Source: Bacteroidales bacterium (GTDB lineage Bacteria > Bacteroidota > Bacteroidia > Bacteroidales > UBA10428). From it: a stretch of 64,000 nucleotides of DNA. Under the pieces are notes generated by a model that had not been told where the DNA came from, ran no database searches, and saw only the letters and a list, made by a program, of their open reading frames with translations. Position 1 is the stretch's first letter. Each line of letters begins with the position of its first letter. The stretch lies in assembly GCA_016928305.1 (NCBI GenBank), contig JAFGKY010000165.1, forward strand, positions 1 to 64,000. The letters run 5' to 3'. Made by a program: the position numbers and the translations under genes. Of the stretch, positions 6,755 to 15,863 are shown piece after piece.

Positions 6755-9706
6755 TTATTCCTTGTTTATTAGCGCATCATACAGGACCTGAACCGGGTGC
6801 AGTGCGTGAACCCCGGTTCCTGCAAGTATCTGTTCGCGGCAACTGGTACCCGGAGCTGATATGAGGGTACCTGGATCGCTCTTACGAATTTCAGGAAAAA
6901 GCACCAGTTCACCTATCTTCATAGACAATTCATAATTGTTTTTATCATATCCGTAAGCACCTGCCATTCCGCAACAACCCGATTTTATTTCTTCAACTTT
7001 ATAGTTGACCGGTATGGATAACATTTTGCTTGTGTGGATAGTAGATGTAATGGCTTTTTGTTGACAATGGCCGTGAAATTTGACAATTTTTTCATTACTA
7101 ATGAATAATCCACGATCAATTCGTCCTGAATCGGACTCATTTGCAAGAAACTCATCAATGAGCATGCATTTGGGGGCCAACTTCCGGGCTGTTTCAAGCA
7201 AATCCGGACCGACAAGTTCAGGATATTCATCCCGGAACGCAAGTATAGCAGATGGTTCGATGCCAACAATAGAAATCTCCTTATCGGCAAACCGGCTAAA
7301 GGCAATGACATTTTGATTTGCTATTTTCTTTGCTTTATGCAGCAGTCCTTTTGATATAAAAGTCCTTCCGCTTTCAGCGTGTTTAATTGCATGTACTTTA
7401 TAACCCAGCCGATGCAGCAATCTGACCGCAGTAATACCAATATGGCTGTCAAGATAGTTAGTAAATTCATCAACAAATAACACAACTTCTTTGGCATCAC
7501 CGGACGAGTCAAGTTTATTATTGATTCCCTCAAGATTTCTCCGTAACCATTTTCGCAAGCTCGTCTCCGATAACAGCGGAAGCGACCGTTGCTGGGCAAA
7601 GCCCATGAATTTCTTCACCAGCCAGGAACCGGGCTTCATTTTTAAGAATCCGTTATACAGGAACGGTACAACAGAGAATATCTTTTGGATTTTTGCAAGA
7701 TTGGCAACCATCCAAACCGTCACAGGAACACCTTTTTTATCATAATAATGCTGGAGGAATTCCGCTTTCAGTTTAGCCATATCAACATTTGACGGGCATT
7801 CTGACTTACAGCCTTTGCATGACAAGCACAAGTCGAGTATTCCCTTTACGATTTCCGCGCTAACGGGATTACTTCGGATGGGATTGGTAAGGTATTCCCT
7901 TAATATATTAGCCCTGGCCCTTGTGGTTGTGTGCTCTTCGCCAGATGCCTGATAACTGGGACACATAGTGCCTCCAATGATGGATGATTTGCGGCAATCT
8001 CCGGAACCATTGCACATTTCAGCCAGACGAAGCATTCCCTTCGAGGAAGAAAAATCGAATACCGTATTGAAATCCTTAACCGGCTGATCGGGTACATACC
8101 GTAAACTGCAATCCATGGGTGGCGTATTGACAATTTTGCCGGCATTAAAAATATTCTCAGGATCCCATGTTTTCTTCAGTTCTTTCATCAAATGGTAGTT
8201 CTTATTCCCCACGATGATGGGTATAAACTCTCCGCGCAATCTCCCGTCGCCATGTTCCCCGCTCAATGACCCACGATATTTCTTTACCAACCGGGCCACA
8301 TCCTCACCAACTTTTCGGAAAAGCTTTACATCTTTTCCATCTTTAAGATTTAAAACCGGACGAAGATGAAGTTCTCCGGTTGCTATATGTGCATGAAATA
8401 CACAGTCCAGCTTATAGGATTCCAGTATCTTTTTAAAATCCTTAATGTATCCGGGAAGCAGTTCAGGTCTGACAGCAGTGTCTTCCACCAGGGATACAGG
8501 CTTTGCATCGCCAGGTATATTGGTAAGAACGCCCAGTCCTGCTTTACGAAGTGCCCATACTTTGTTGATGTCATCTCCTGTGATCAAGGGAAAATGATAT
8601 CCATAACCTGCCGATTTCAGATCATTCATAAGGTGCTCTTTGATCGCATGAATTTCTTCCATTGACTCACGTGCAAACTCAACAATAAGGATGGCGCCAG
8701 GTTCACCCTGAATAAAAAACCTGTTCTTGCGCTGTTCGATATTTGATTTTGTCCGTTCAAGAATATTATTGTCCATCAACTCAATGGCACCTGGTTTGTG
8801 CTTCAGGCATATCAGGTTTGCCTGTAATGCTTCTTCCAGTGCATTGAGATGTACACAAATCAATCCCTTTTCTTTTGGAGGTAATGAAACCAGGTTAAGT
8901 TTGATTTCAGTTATGAATGCCAACGTGCCTTCCGATCCGGCCAATAACTTGCAGAAATTAAATGGCTTACGGTTTCCTGTGAAAGGTTCGGTTTCCAGCA
9001 GGAGGTCAAGAGCATACCCTGAATTTCTGCGTTCCAATGCCGGATCAGGAAATTCTTTTCTGATCTCCTCCTTGTTGCAAGGATCAGACAACATCTCAAA
9101 AATGTGCTTATACAAACGGCTTTCAAAAGTGATCCCCTCTGTTTTAAGGAAAAAGCCTTTTTTATCAAGGGACTTGAATTCAACCTCGGAGCCATCACTC
9201 AACAAAGCCTTCAGGCTAATCAGGTGATCACGTGTACTGCCGTATATCAATGAATGGGCACCACAAGCATTGTTTCCCACCATTCCACCGATCATGCATC
9301 GATTGGAAGTAGATGTTTCGGGACCAAAAAACAATCCATAAGGTTTAAGAAAAAGATTCAGTTCATCGAGCACTACTCCCGGTTGAACTCTTACCCAGCT
9401 TTCGTGCTGATTTAATTCGAGGATCGTGGTCATGTAACGAGAAACATCAACCACCATGCCATTCCCTACAACCTGTCCGGCCAGAGAAGTTCCGGCTGTA
9501 CGCGGAATCAGGGTAATTTTATTGGCACGTGCGAATGCTATAAGGTTTTTAATATCATCAGCGTTCTTTGGTCTTGCTACAGCATAAGGCATCTCCCTGT
9601 ATGCTGATGCATCCGTGGCATAAAGCATACGCGTAGTATAATCATCAAATACATCACCCTGTAAAGAACTGGCAAGCTTGCTAATGGCTAAATGATTATT
9701 CCCCAT
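6755..9706 (-). CDS. Fused FAD-linked dehydrogenase / Fe-S oxidoreductase (GlcD-GlpC type)
   Basis: A 983-residue two-part enzyme. The N-terminal half has an FAD-binding type 4 domain (AVARPKNADDIKNLIAFARANK, RTAGTSLAGQ, GGMVGNNACGAHS) and an FAD-oxidase C-terminal domain (HAHIATGELHLRP, GSLSGEHGDGRLRGEF). The C-terminal half has a ferredoxin-like cluster site (CLSCKGCKSECP) and cysteine-rich CCG-type elements (GHCQQKA, SGCCGMAGAYG). Such fusions oxidise D-lactate, glycolate or a similar 2-hydroxyacid and pass electrons to quinone or another carrier at the membrane; the substrate here cannot be told. An upstream TTG would add 14 residues, but the ATG at 9706 is preferred. It is monocistronic. 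Confidence 0.88.
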   Translation of the reverse strand: MGNNHLAISKLASSLQGDVFDDYTTRMLYATDASAYREMPYAVARPKNADDIKNLIAFARANKITLIPRTAGTSLAGQVVGNGMVVDVSRYMTTILELNQHESWVRVQPGVVLDELNLFLKPYGLFFGPETSTSNRCMIGGMVGNNACGAHSLIYGSTRDHLISLKALLSDGSEVEFKSLDKKGFFLKTEGITFESRLYKHIFEMLSDPCNKEEIRKEFPDPALERRNSGYALDLLLETEPFTGNRKPFNFCKLLAGSEGTLAFITEIKLNLVSLPPKEKGLICVHLNALEEALQANLICLKHKPGAIELMDNNILERTKSNIEQRKNRFFIQGEPGAILIVEFARESMEEIHAIKEHLMNDLKSAGYGYHFPLITGDDINKVWALRKAGLGVLTNIPGDAKPVSLVEDTAVRPELLPGYIKDFKKILESYKLDCVFHAHIATGELHLRPVLNLKDGKDVKLFRKVGEDVARLVKKYRGSLSGEHGDGRLRGEFIPIIVGNKNYHLMKELKKTWDPENIFNAGKIVNTPPMDCSLRYVPDQPVKDFNTVFDFSSSKGMLRLAEMCNGSGDCRKSSIIGGTMCPSYQASGEEHTTTRARANILREYLTNPIRSNPVSAEIVKGILDLCLSCKGCKSECPSNVDMAKLKAEFLQHYYDKKGVPVTVWMVANLAKIQKIFSVVPFLYNGFLKMKPGSWLVKKFMGFAQQRSLPLLSETSLRKWLRRNLEGINNKLDSSGDAKEVVLFVDEFTNYLDSHIGITAVRLLHRLGYKVHAIKHAESGRTFISKGLLHKAKKIANQNVIAFSRFADKEISIVGIEPSAILAFRDEYPELVGPDLLETARKLAPKCMLIDEFLANESDSGRIDRGLFISNEKIVKFHGHCQQKAITSTIHTSKMLSIPVNYKVEEIKSGCCGMAGAYGYDKNNYELSMKIGELVLFPEIRKSDPGTLISAPGTSCREQILAGTGVHALHPVQVLYDALINKE

Positions 9707-10120
9707 GTAATATATTTTGAAAGGCGTTATCTGAAATGAAAACTGCAAAGCTAATGAAATCGAAAGAATAAAATACTGAAATTACACAGATGAAGTAAAG
9801 AGTTGAAAGGTTTATACCTGGTATCTGATCATACTGTTCAACATCATACAGCAAGCGGCATTTTCGAGCCATTTGCAAATCCGATGCTACCATCCGGAAA
9901 GTAATGCCTCATTTCACCGGTAATATTTCATTATTTTATAGTTGCCAGGGAAAAGGAAAATGCCTGTTGTGTCAAGAAATTTTAGGTTTATAATAGGTTC
10001 AAAACTCCAACTACTCTATTCAAAATCTATGACACATCAGGCTTTCTTTTTTCTGTAAGCTGAATTGTGCACCGCAACCTGGCATCGGTACACGGCAGTG
10101 AATAACCTAAAAAATTACCT
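9707..10120. other. Intergenic region upstream of the first susC
   Basis: This divergent region should hold the promoters of the FAD/Fe-S gene and of susC. I see no gene, tRNA or strong TAnnTTTG box in it. Confidence 0.4.
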
Positions 10121-13100
10121 ATGAAGAAAATTTTAACACTAGCCTTGATTGTGGCAGCGTGTATTTCATTCTCCGCTGCCCAGGAAAAAATTGTCACGGG
10201 GTTGGTTACAAGTGCCGAAGATGGGAATCCTATTCCCGGGGTCACCGTCATGGTCGTAGGGACCAACGCCGGCGTAACAACCAACATGGACGGGCAGTAC
10301 AATATCAAAGTACCACCCGATGGATTAACGCTCCAGTTTAGTTTTATAGGGATGAAAACACTGGAAATTCCCATTCAGGGAAGAAGTACTATTGACGTAG
10401 TAATGGAAACGGAATTTGTAGAGATGGACGAAGTAATCGTAACAGCTCTTGGTATTAAAAAAGAAAAGAAGGCGCTCAATTACAGCACACAATCAGTTAA
10501 AAATGAAACGCTTACCATGACAGCCCAGCCTAATATCACGAATGCCCTGCAAGGAAAAGTTGCTGGTGTATCCATTATCCAATCCAGTGGTATGCCAGGT
10601 TCTTCAAGTTATATTACCATTCGGGGAGCTACTTCGCTGGACGGAAATAACCAACCATTGTATGTAGTTGATGGTATGCCAGTTTTTTCGGATGCCATTT
10701 TTACGGAACCTGATAATGTGAACCGGGTCACCAACTCGGATGCATCATCCAGGGCTTTGGACATTAACCCTTCCGATATCGAGTCAATTGAAGTTCTGAA
10801 AGGACCTGTAGCATCCGCGTTATACGGTCTGAAAGCAGGAAACGGAGTCATTCTTATAACGACAAAAAGCGGGAAAGGACTCAAAGCAGGACAAGGTATA
10901 GTTAGTTATTCAACATCGGTTACAACCGATATAGTAACCCGGTATCCCGAATTGCAAAGTACCTATGCACAGGGAGCCGACGGAGTTTTTCAACAGGGCA
11001 CCTCAAGATCTTATGGCCCCCGTATTGAAGACGTGGGTGATTATGTCAATATTTGGGGTGATTCGGTGCATGGACAACGCTATGATAATGTTTCTCCGTT
11101 TTTCAGAAATGGAATAACGTATACCAACGACCTTGGATTCACAAAAGCCGGCGAGAACTACAATTTATATGCAAGCGTTGGTTATACAACCCAGAAAGGC
11201 GTTATTCCAAAAACTGGTATGCAACGTTTTACCGGAAGAATAACCGGAGAGTACAAAGTGAGCAAACGGTTAACAGCAGGTGGATCGGCCATGTACACCA
11301 ACATGAATGTCACTAAAATCCCCAACGGTTCTAACCTGTCTAATCCACTCTTTACAGTTTACTATGCTCCGCGTAGTTTTGATATGTGGAACAATCCCTA
11401 TGCCCACGAAGATGATCCATACAATCAGTATCATTACAGGGCAGCCATGGATAATCCCCGGTGGTCACTTGCCAATAATGATTTCAAAGAATCGAATGAC
11501 CGTATTATTGGAAACACACATTTCGAATACAAACCGTGGGATTTTCTTACCATCAGGTATCAGATTGGGGTGGATTTTGTTACCAACAACCAAAAAGAAG
11601 TCTATGAACTCGGATCAGGTGAAACTGGTGGCCGTACAGATCCTCCCAGTGGAGGCAAGATAACCGATTTTTCCTATTTTACCAGAGCATGGAATTCCAA
11701 TGCCACGATCACCTTTGATAAGAAATTCGGGAATTTCGGTGTGAATTTCATTATCGGTCAGGAAATTGATGACACATACGCCCGGGAAATCACCATGTAT
11801 GGTGAGGGTTTCCTGATAGGCGGATATCATAATATGGCTAACGCTGAAAGTCAGCGGCCTTTTGAAAACATATACGCTATGCGTACGGCAGGGATTTACA
11901 GCAGCATGACACTTTCCTTTAAGTCTATTCTGTTTCTTACAGGTACCGCACGTGAAGACCGTGTATCAAACCTGGCCAGGGGAAATCGCGATTTCTTTTA
12001 TCCCTCTGTCGGTGGATCCTTTGTGTTTAGTGAACTGATGCCCGGCATTTCCGACATCTTTACTTTTGGAAAACTCAGGGCCAGTTATGCAATGGTTGGT
12101 CAGGCTTATGGTTCAGCTTATGCCACACGAAATGTTTATGTAACATCCTCAACAGGTTATGGCGGATTTCTCCAGGATGGTATTCAGTTTCCGTTTAATT
12201 CAACGACCAGTTTTCAACACTATTATGTATTGTTCAGTGAAGATCTGAAACCACAAAACACAAAAACGGTTGAAGTTGGCATCGACCTCAGGTTTATCCA
12301 TGGAAGAATCGGTCTTGATTATACCTTCTTCCACAGCAATGTGGAAGATCAGATCTTCCAGGTTCCTATTTCACCATCCTCGGGATACCGGTTTGAACTG
12401 CGAAATGCCGGGGTTCTTAAAAGTGTAGGTCACGAAGCAACATTAACACTGGTACCGGTAAAAACCACATCGTTTACATGGACGATTGAAGCCAATTTCA
12501 CCAAGTATACCAATACCGTTGAAGAGCTGGCTCCCGGGGTAACGGATATTTACCTTGGAGGATTTACTACACCAAGTATCCGGGCATTAAAAGGTGAAAC
12601 ATATCCTTCCATTTATGGGATCGGATATGTAAGGGACGACCAGGGGAGAATCGTTGTTCTTGATCAGCCCGGAAATCCTTATCATGGAATGCCGCTGGCG
12701 ACATCCGAAGCAACTAAGATCGGCGATGTCCAACCGGATTTCCTTATCGGTTTTAACAGTACCTTCACTTATAAAGGGATTCAGTTAACTGCTTTGGTTG
12801 ACTGGAAAAGCGGAGGAGAGATGTATTCGGGGAACAATATGCTTGGTGAACTGTATGGTGCACTTAAGATAACAGAAGACAGAGAAACACCGGTTGTTCT
12901 TGAAGGCGCCAAAGGTTATTTTGACGCCGATGGTGAACTGGTGATAACGGGAAATAACGATATTGCCATTTACCGTAATCAGAATTACTGGGACCGGACG
13001 CTGAATCCGCTGGATGAGGCTCATGTACACGAGACCAGTTATGTCAGGTTCCGGGAATTATCCATTGGATATGCAATGCCTGCGGAATGGTTTAATAATA

Positions 13101-13276
13101 TATTCATTAAATCCATTGCCATGTCCCTCGTTGGTCGTAACCTGGCCTTATGGACCTCCTATCCGAACTTTGATCCGGAGACCAGCACAACGGGTGCAGT
13201 AAACGGGCAGGGAATTGAATACGTTGCATTCCCCCAGATCGCAAGCTTTGGTGGAAAATTATCAATAACCTTCTAA
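10121..13276 (+). CDS. SusC/RagA-family TonB-linked outer membrane protein
   Basis: A 1051-residue TonB-dependent transporter that forms the outer-membrane barrel of a SusCD importer. It has a signal peptide (residues 1-20, ending SFSAAQ), a carboxypeptidase-regulatory-like domain (VTGLVTSAEDGNPIPGVTV to about residue 100), the SusC-type segment MDEVIVTALGIKKEKKALNYSTQ, a plug domain (ITNALQGKVAGVSI, SSSYITIRGATSLDGNNQPLYVVDGMPV) and a barrel ending in aromatic residue F. It lacks an N-terminal STN domain, so direct FecR/ECF signalling is not expected. The susD gene follows after 11 bp. The cargo may be an oligosaccharide or peptide and cannot be told. Confidence 0.95.
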   Translation: MKKILTLALIVAACISFSAAQEKIVTGLVTSAEDGNPIPGVTVMVVGTNAGVTTNMDGQYNIKVPPDGLTLQFSFIGMKTLEIPIQGRSTIDVVMETEFVEMDEVIVTALGIKKEKKALNYSTQSVKNETLTMTAQPNITNALQGKVAGVSIIQSSGMPGSSSYITIRGATSLDGNNQPLYVVDGMPVFSDAIFTEPDNVNRVTNSDASSRALDINPSDIESIEVLKGPVASALYGLKAGNGVILITTKSGKGLKAGQGIVSYSTSVTTDIVTRYPELQSTYAQGADGVFQQGTSRSYGPRIEDVGDYVNIWGDSVHGQRYDNVSPFFRNGITYTNDLGFTKAGENYNLYASVGYTTQKGVIPKTGMQRFTGRITGEYKVSKRLTAGGSAMYTNMNVTKIPNGSNLSNPLFTVYYAPRSFDMWNNPYAHEDDPYNQYHYRAAMDNPRWSLANNDFKESNDRIIGNTHFEYKPWDFLTIRYQIGVDFVTNNQKEVYELGSGETGGRTDPPSGGKITDFSYFTRAWNSNATITFDKKFGNFGVNFIIGQEIDDTYAREITMYGEGFLIGGYHNMANAESQRPFENIYAMRTAGIYSSMTLSFKSILFLTGTAREDRVSNLARGNRDFFYPSVGGSFVFSELMPGISDIFTFGKLRASYAMVGQAYGSAYATRNVYVTSSTGYGGFLQDGIQFPFNSTTSFQHYYVLFSEDLKPQNTKTVEVGIDLRFIHGRIGLDYTFFHSNVEDQIFQVPISPSSGYRFELRNAGVLKSVGHEATLTLVPVKTTSFTWTIEANFTKYTNTVEELAPGVTDIYLGGFTTPSIRALKGETYPSIYGIGYVRDDQGRIVVLDQPGNPYHGMPLATSEATKIGDVQPDFLIGFNSTFTYKGIQLTALVDWKSGGEMYSGNNMLGELYGALKITEDRETPVVLEGAKGYFDADGELVITGNNDIAIYRNQNYWDRTLNPLDEAHVHETSYVRFRELSIGYAMPAEWFNNIFIKSIAMSLVGRNLALWTSYPNFDPETSTTGAVNGQGIEYVAFPQIASFGGKLSITF

Positions 13277-13287
13277 TTATCAGAAAT

Positions 13288-14691
13288 ATGAAACAATTTT
13301 TGAAATATATAGCAATAGTAACCCTGATTATCTGGGTTTCTGGTTCTTGCACTGAGGATGCAATGGATAAAGTTGACACCAATCATAATGATCCCACGGA
13401 AGTACCAATCAATCTGATCCTTCCACAGACGATTATGTCAACCGTTTTCGGTTTGTCGGGTTGTGATCTTGCCTGGTATTCATCGGTATATGTGGAACAG
13501 ACCACTGGAGTCCACGGTCAGCTTGAAGATGCTGATAAACGCAGGGCAATCAACACCACCATTTTAAACAATATTTGGAATGAATTGTACCAGACCAATA
13601 TTGACCTGGAATACATTATCGAGCGGGGCTCGACAGATGGCAAAGAAGAGGGTTACTGGTCTGCCATTGGAATTGCGAAATTCTTAAAGGCGTATAATTT
13701 CGCACTGGCAACCGATGCATGGGGTTCGATACCGTTCTCCGAGGCGGGCAAAGGTTCCGGGAACCGTACTCCGATCTTTGAAAATGAACAGACAGTATAT
13801 GCCGGCATTTTCAACATGGTGAATGAAGCCATTGCTGACATGAACCGGTCATCAATCGGTAATCCAGGTGGTGTTGATTTCATCTACAACGGGAGCATGG
13901 ATCTTTGGATAAAAACAGCCAATGCCTTTAAGGCACGTTGCTTCAACAGGCTTAGCAATGTTGGTCCCGAAGCGTATACCGACAGTGTAATTGCTATGGC
14001 TGCATTAGCTTATGCCGATGCTTCGGAATCATTTATCTTCAGTCAGTTCAACACGACGGCAACCGGACAGTCGCCCTGGTATCAGGAAGAAAATGACAGG
14101 GGACATCATGCTGTAAGCAAAACCATTGATGATTTAATGATTGGTTTGAATGATCCCAGACGTGCATTATGGTTTGCTACCATTAACGATGAGATTGTTC
14201 CGGCTCCCAACGGGACAGCCGTATCAGACCAGTCTCACGATATCTATTCCCGCATCAGTTTCGATTATCTTACGGCTACTTCACCAATGCCGATCATTAC
14301 CTATGATGAGGTGAAGTTTCTGGAGGCCGAAGCATGGTCGCGGAAGGGGATGAGAACGGAAGCCTATGAAGCTTACCTGACAGCGGTTGAAGAAGCCCTG
14401 ATAAGAGCAGAGGTGGAAGAAGCTGAGAGAACATCATATTTGGCGCAGGGAAATGTAGCTATGGGCAGTGACAACCTGACCCAAAGGGACATTATCATTC
14501 AGAAATACATATCTTTCTGGTTGTTCCAACCGATCGAAGCATTCAGTGAATACCGGAGAACCGGAATCCCCACCCTGCAAAATCCGCTTGGTCCTCCTCC
14601 GGCCCGCTTCCCATACGGGAATGACGAGGTCGCATCCAATCCCAATGCTCCCGATATTCCGTATCAAACGAAACTATGGTGGGCACTTTAA
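13288..14691 (+). CDS. SusD/RagB-like (SusD_2 type) outer membrane lipoprotein
   Basis: The surface lid lipoprotein partner of the preceding SusC. The signal peptide ends in the lipobox VSGSC (Cys near residue 21). At 467 residues, with FLKAYNFALATDAWGSIPFSEAGKG and a TPR-like helical body, it resembles the shorter SusD_2 subgroup rather than classical SusD. The C-terminal half contains the usual ITYDEVKFLEAEAWSRKGM helix pair. It lies 11 bp after susC and 25 bp before the lipoprotein gene, so a three-gene operon is likely. Confidence 0.92.
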   Translation: MKQFLKYIAIVTLIIWVSGSCTEDAMDKVDTNHNDPTEVPINLILPQTIMSTVFGLSGCDLAWYSSVYVEQTTGVHGQLEDADKRRAINTTILNNIWNELYQTNIDLEYIIERGSTDGKEEGYWSAIGIAKFLKAYNFALATDAWGSIPFSEAGKGSGNRTPIFENEQTVYAGIFNMVNEAIADMNRSSIGNPGGVDFIYNGSMDLWIKTANAFKARCFNRLSNVGPEAYTDSVIAMAALAYADASESFIFSQFNTTATGQSPWYQEENDRGHHAVSKTIDDLMIGLNDPRRALWFATINDEIVPAPNGTAVSDQSHDIYSRISFDYLTATSPMPIITYDEVKFLEAEAWSRKGMRTEAYEAYLTAVEEALIRAEVEEAERTSYLAQGNVAMGSDNLTQRDIIIQKYISFWLFQPIEAFSEYRRTGIPTLQNPLGPPPARFPYGNDEVASNPNAPDIPYQTKLWWAL

Positions 14692-14716
14692 AACATAATG
14701 CAAAAAACCTGAGAGT

Positions 14717-15529
14717 ATGAAAAAAGTAATATTTTCCATCATCATAATCAACCTCTTCATTACCGGATGTTTTAAAGATGAGGATGAAATCAGACAAGCT
14801 TACAAGGTAGCAGTAATGCCGGAAATAACTGCTATTAATGCGTCGTTTTTTGATCTTGCTGATATCAACAATACCTATGTTGAATTTACAGTCGATTTCG
14901 AGACTCCTGCGAAATCCGTTGCCATTGAAGAAACTTTTAACGGGTATAAGAAGACGCTTGGATCCTATACATCTTTCCCTGCAACCATAAGAATAACTGC
15001 AACAGAAGCCGTTGCCGGGATTCCGGATGTTACCATCGATTCGTTAAAACTGGGGGATAGTTTCCTGTTCGAAATTATAGCCGAAGCAACCAACGGTATT
15101 AAATCGCGTTCCAATATCATTGTGAATGCATCAGTTGCCTGTGAATCAGATCTTTCAGGAACATATGATGTGTTAGCGAATGGAATGTCTACAGATCCGG
15201 GTCCAACTCCGGATGAGAATCCAGCAGTTGATTTTGTATATGAAGTAACGCTGACAGAAACAACTAGCAATGGTGTATATACAATTTCCGATTTCTCGGG
15301 AGGTTTGTATCCTCTGTGGTATGATATCTATGGACTTGTACCTGCTGATTGTGAAGGTACATTACAGGATATATGCGGATCAATCAGCTATGTAAATACC
15401 ATTGAGCCTTTTGGATCACCGATTGAGGGGACCGGAAACGTTGATCCTGTGACCGGCATCATAACACTTGATGGTACGGCGACGGCATGGGGAGATACCT
15501 GGACGCTGGTATTAACACCAAAGAAATAA
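14717..15529 (+). CDS. Surface lipoprotein of a SusCD locus, function unknown
   Basis: A 270-residue predicted lipoprotein: MKKVIFSIIIINLFITGC gives a lipobox ITGC with Cys at residue 18. The body is beta-rich, with an Ig-like N-terminal part and a C-terminal domain beginning at the Cys of CESDLSGTYDVLANG. Downstream lipoproteins of SusCD operons often bind the imported ligand at the cell surface, and this is the likely role by position; I recognise no specific family with confidence. It is the last gene of the operon and is followed by a 16-bp palindrome. Confidence 0.75.
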   Translation: MKKVIFSIIIINLFITGCFKDEDEIRQAYKVAVMPEITAINASFFDLADINNTYVEFTVDFETPAKSVAIEETFNGYKKTLGSYTSFPATIRITATEAVAGIPDVTIDSLKLGDSFLFEIIAEATNGIKSRSNIIVNASVACESDLSGTYDVLANGMSTDPGPTPDENPAVDFVYEVTLTETTSNGVYTISDFSGGLYPLWYDIYGLVPADCEGTLQDICGSISYVNTIEPFGSPIEGTGNVDPVTGIITLDGTATAWGDTWTLVLTPKK

Positions 15530-15863
15530 AAGGCTGTTACCTGAACATTCACATTCAGGAAGTTAAGTGATCATTAGCTGTCAGACACCTGTGAGGTGTC
15601 TGACAGCTATCATCTTAGCCAGGCTATCTTGTTCATTTCCGAACACCTATGGTTCGAAAACGGACAAAATGTTAAAAGGAGTTTTGCAATTCATAACTTC
15701 TTACAATGTTAATATTCTGAACATTATGCTTTCTGGCATTTTTTATGTGAGCAGAATTATAAATAGCATAGGGTTGAATTTCCGTTACAGGTCTTATATA
15801 AGACAATGGTAACGAAGTAGCAGGGAGCAGAGAGAATCCCTAAAGCTGTTTCACAAAAACAAA
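15530..15863. other. Intergenic region between the Sus operon and the histidine kinase gene
   Basis: No gene is seen. A small hairpin (CCTGAA..TTCAGG near 15540-15559) and the perfect palindrome at 15575-15609 may end the susCD transcript. The remaining ~250 bp are AT-rich and should hold the promoter of the kinase gene. Confidence 0.5.
15575..15609. repeat. Perfect 16-bp inverted repeat with GTG loop
   Basis: TAGCTGTCAGACACCT (15575-15590) and AGGTGTCTGACAGCTA (15594-15609) are exact complements. No T-run follows. It is either a bidirectional terminator of the susCD operon or a mobile palindromic unit. Confidence 0.7.

Noticed and set aside
8727-9227. 166-codon open frame on the + strand
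   Set aside because: It lies wholly inside the FAD/Fe-S gene on the other strand and has no recognisable protein features.
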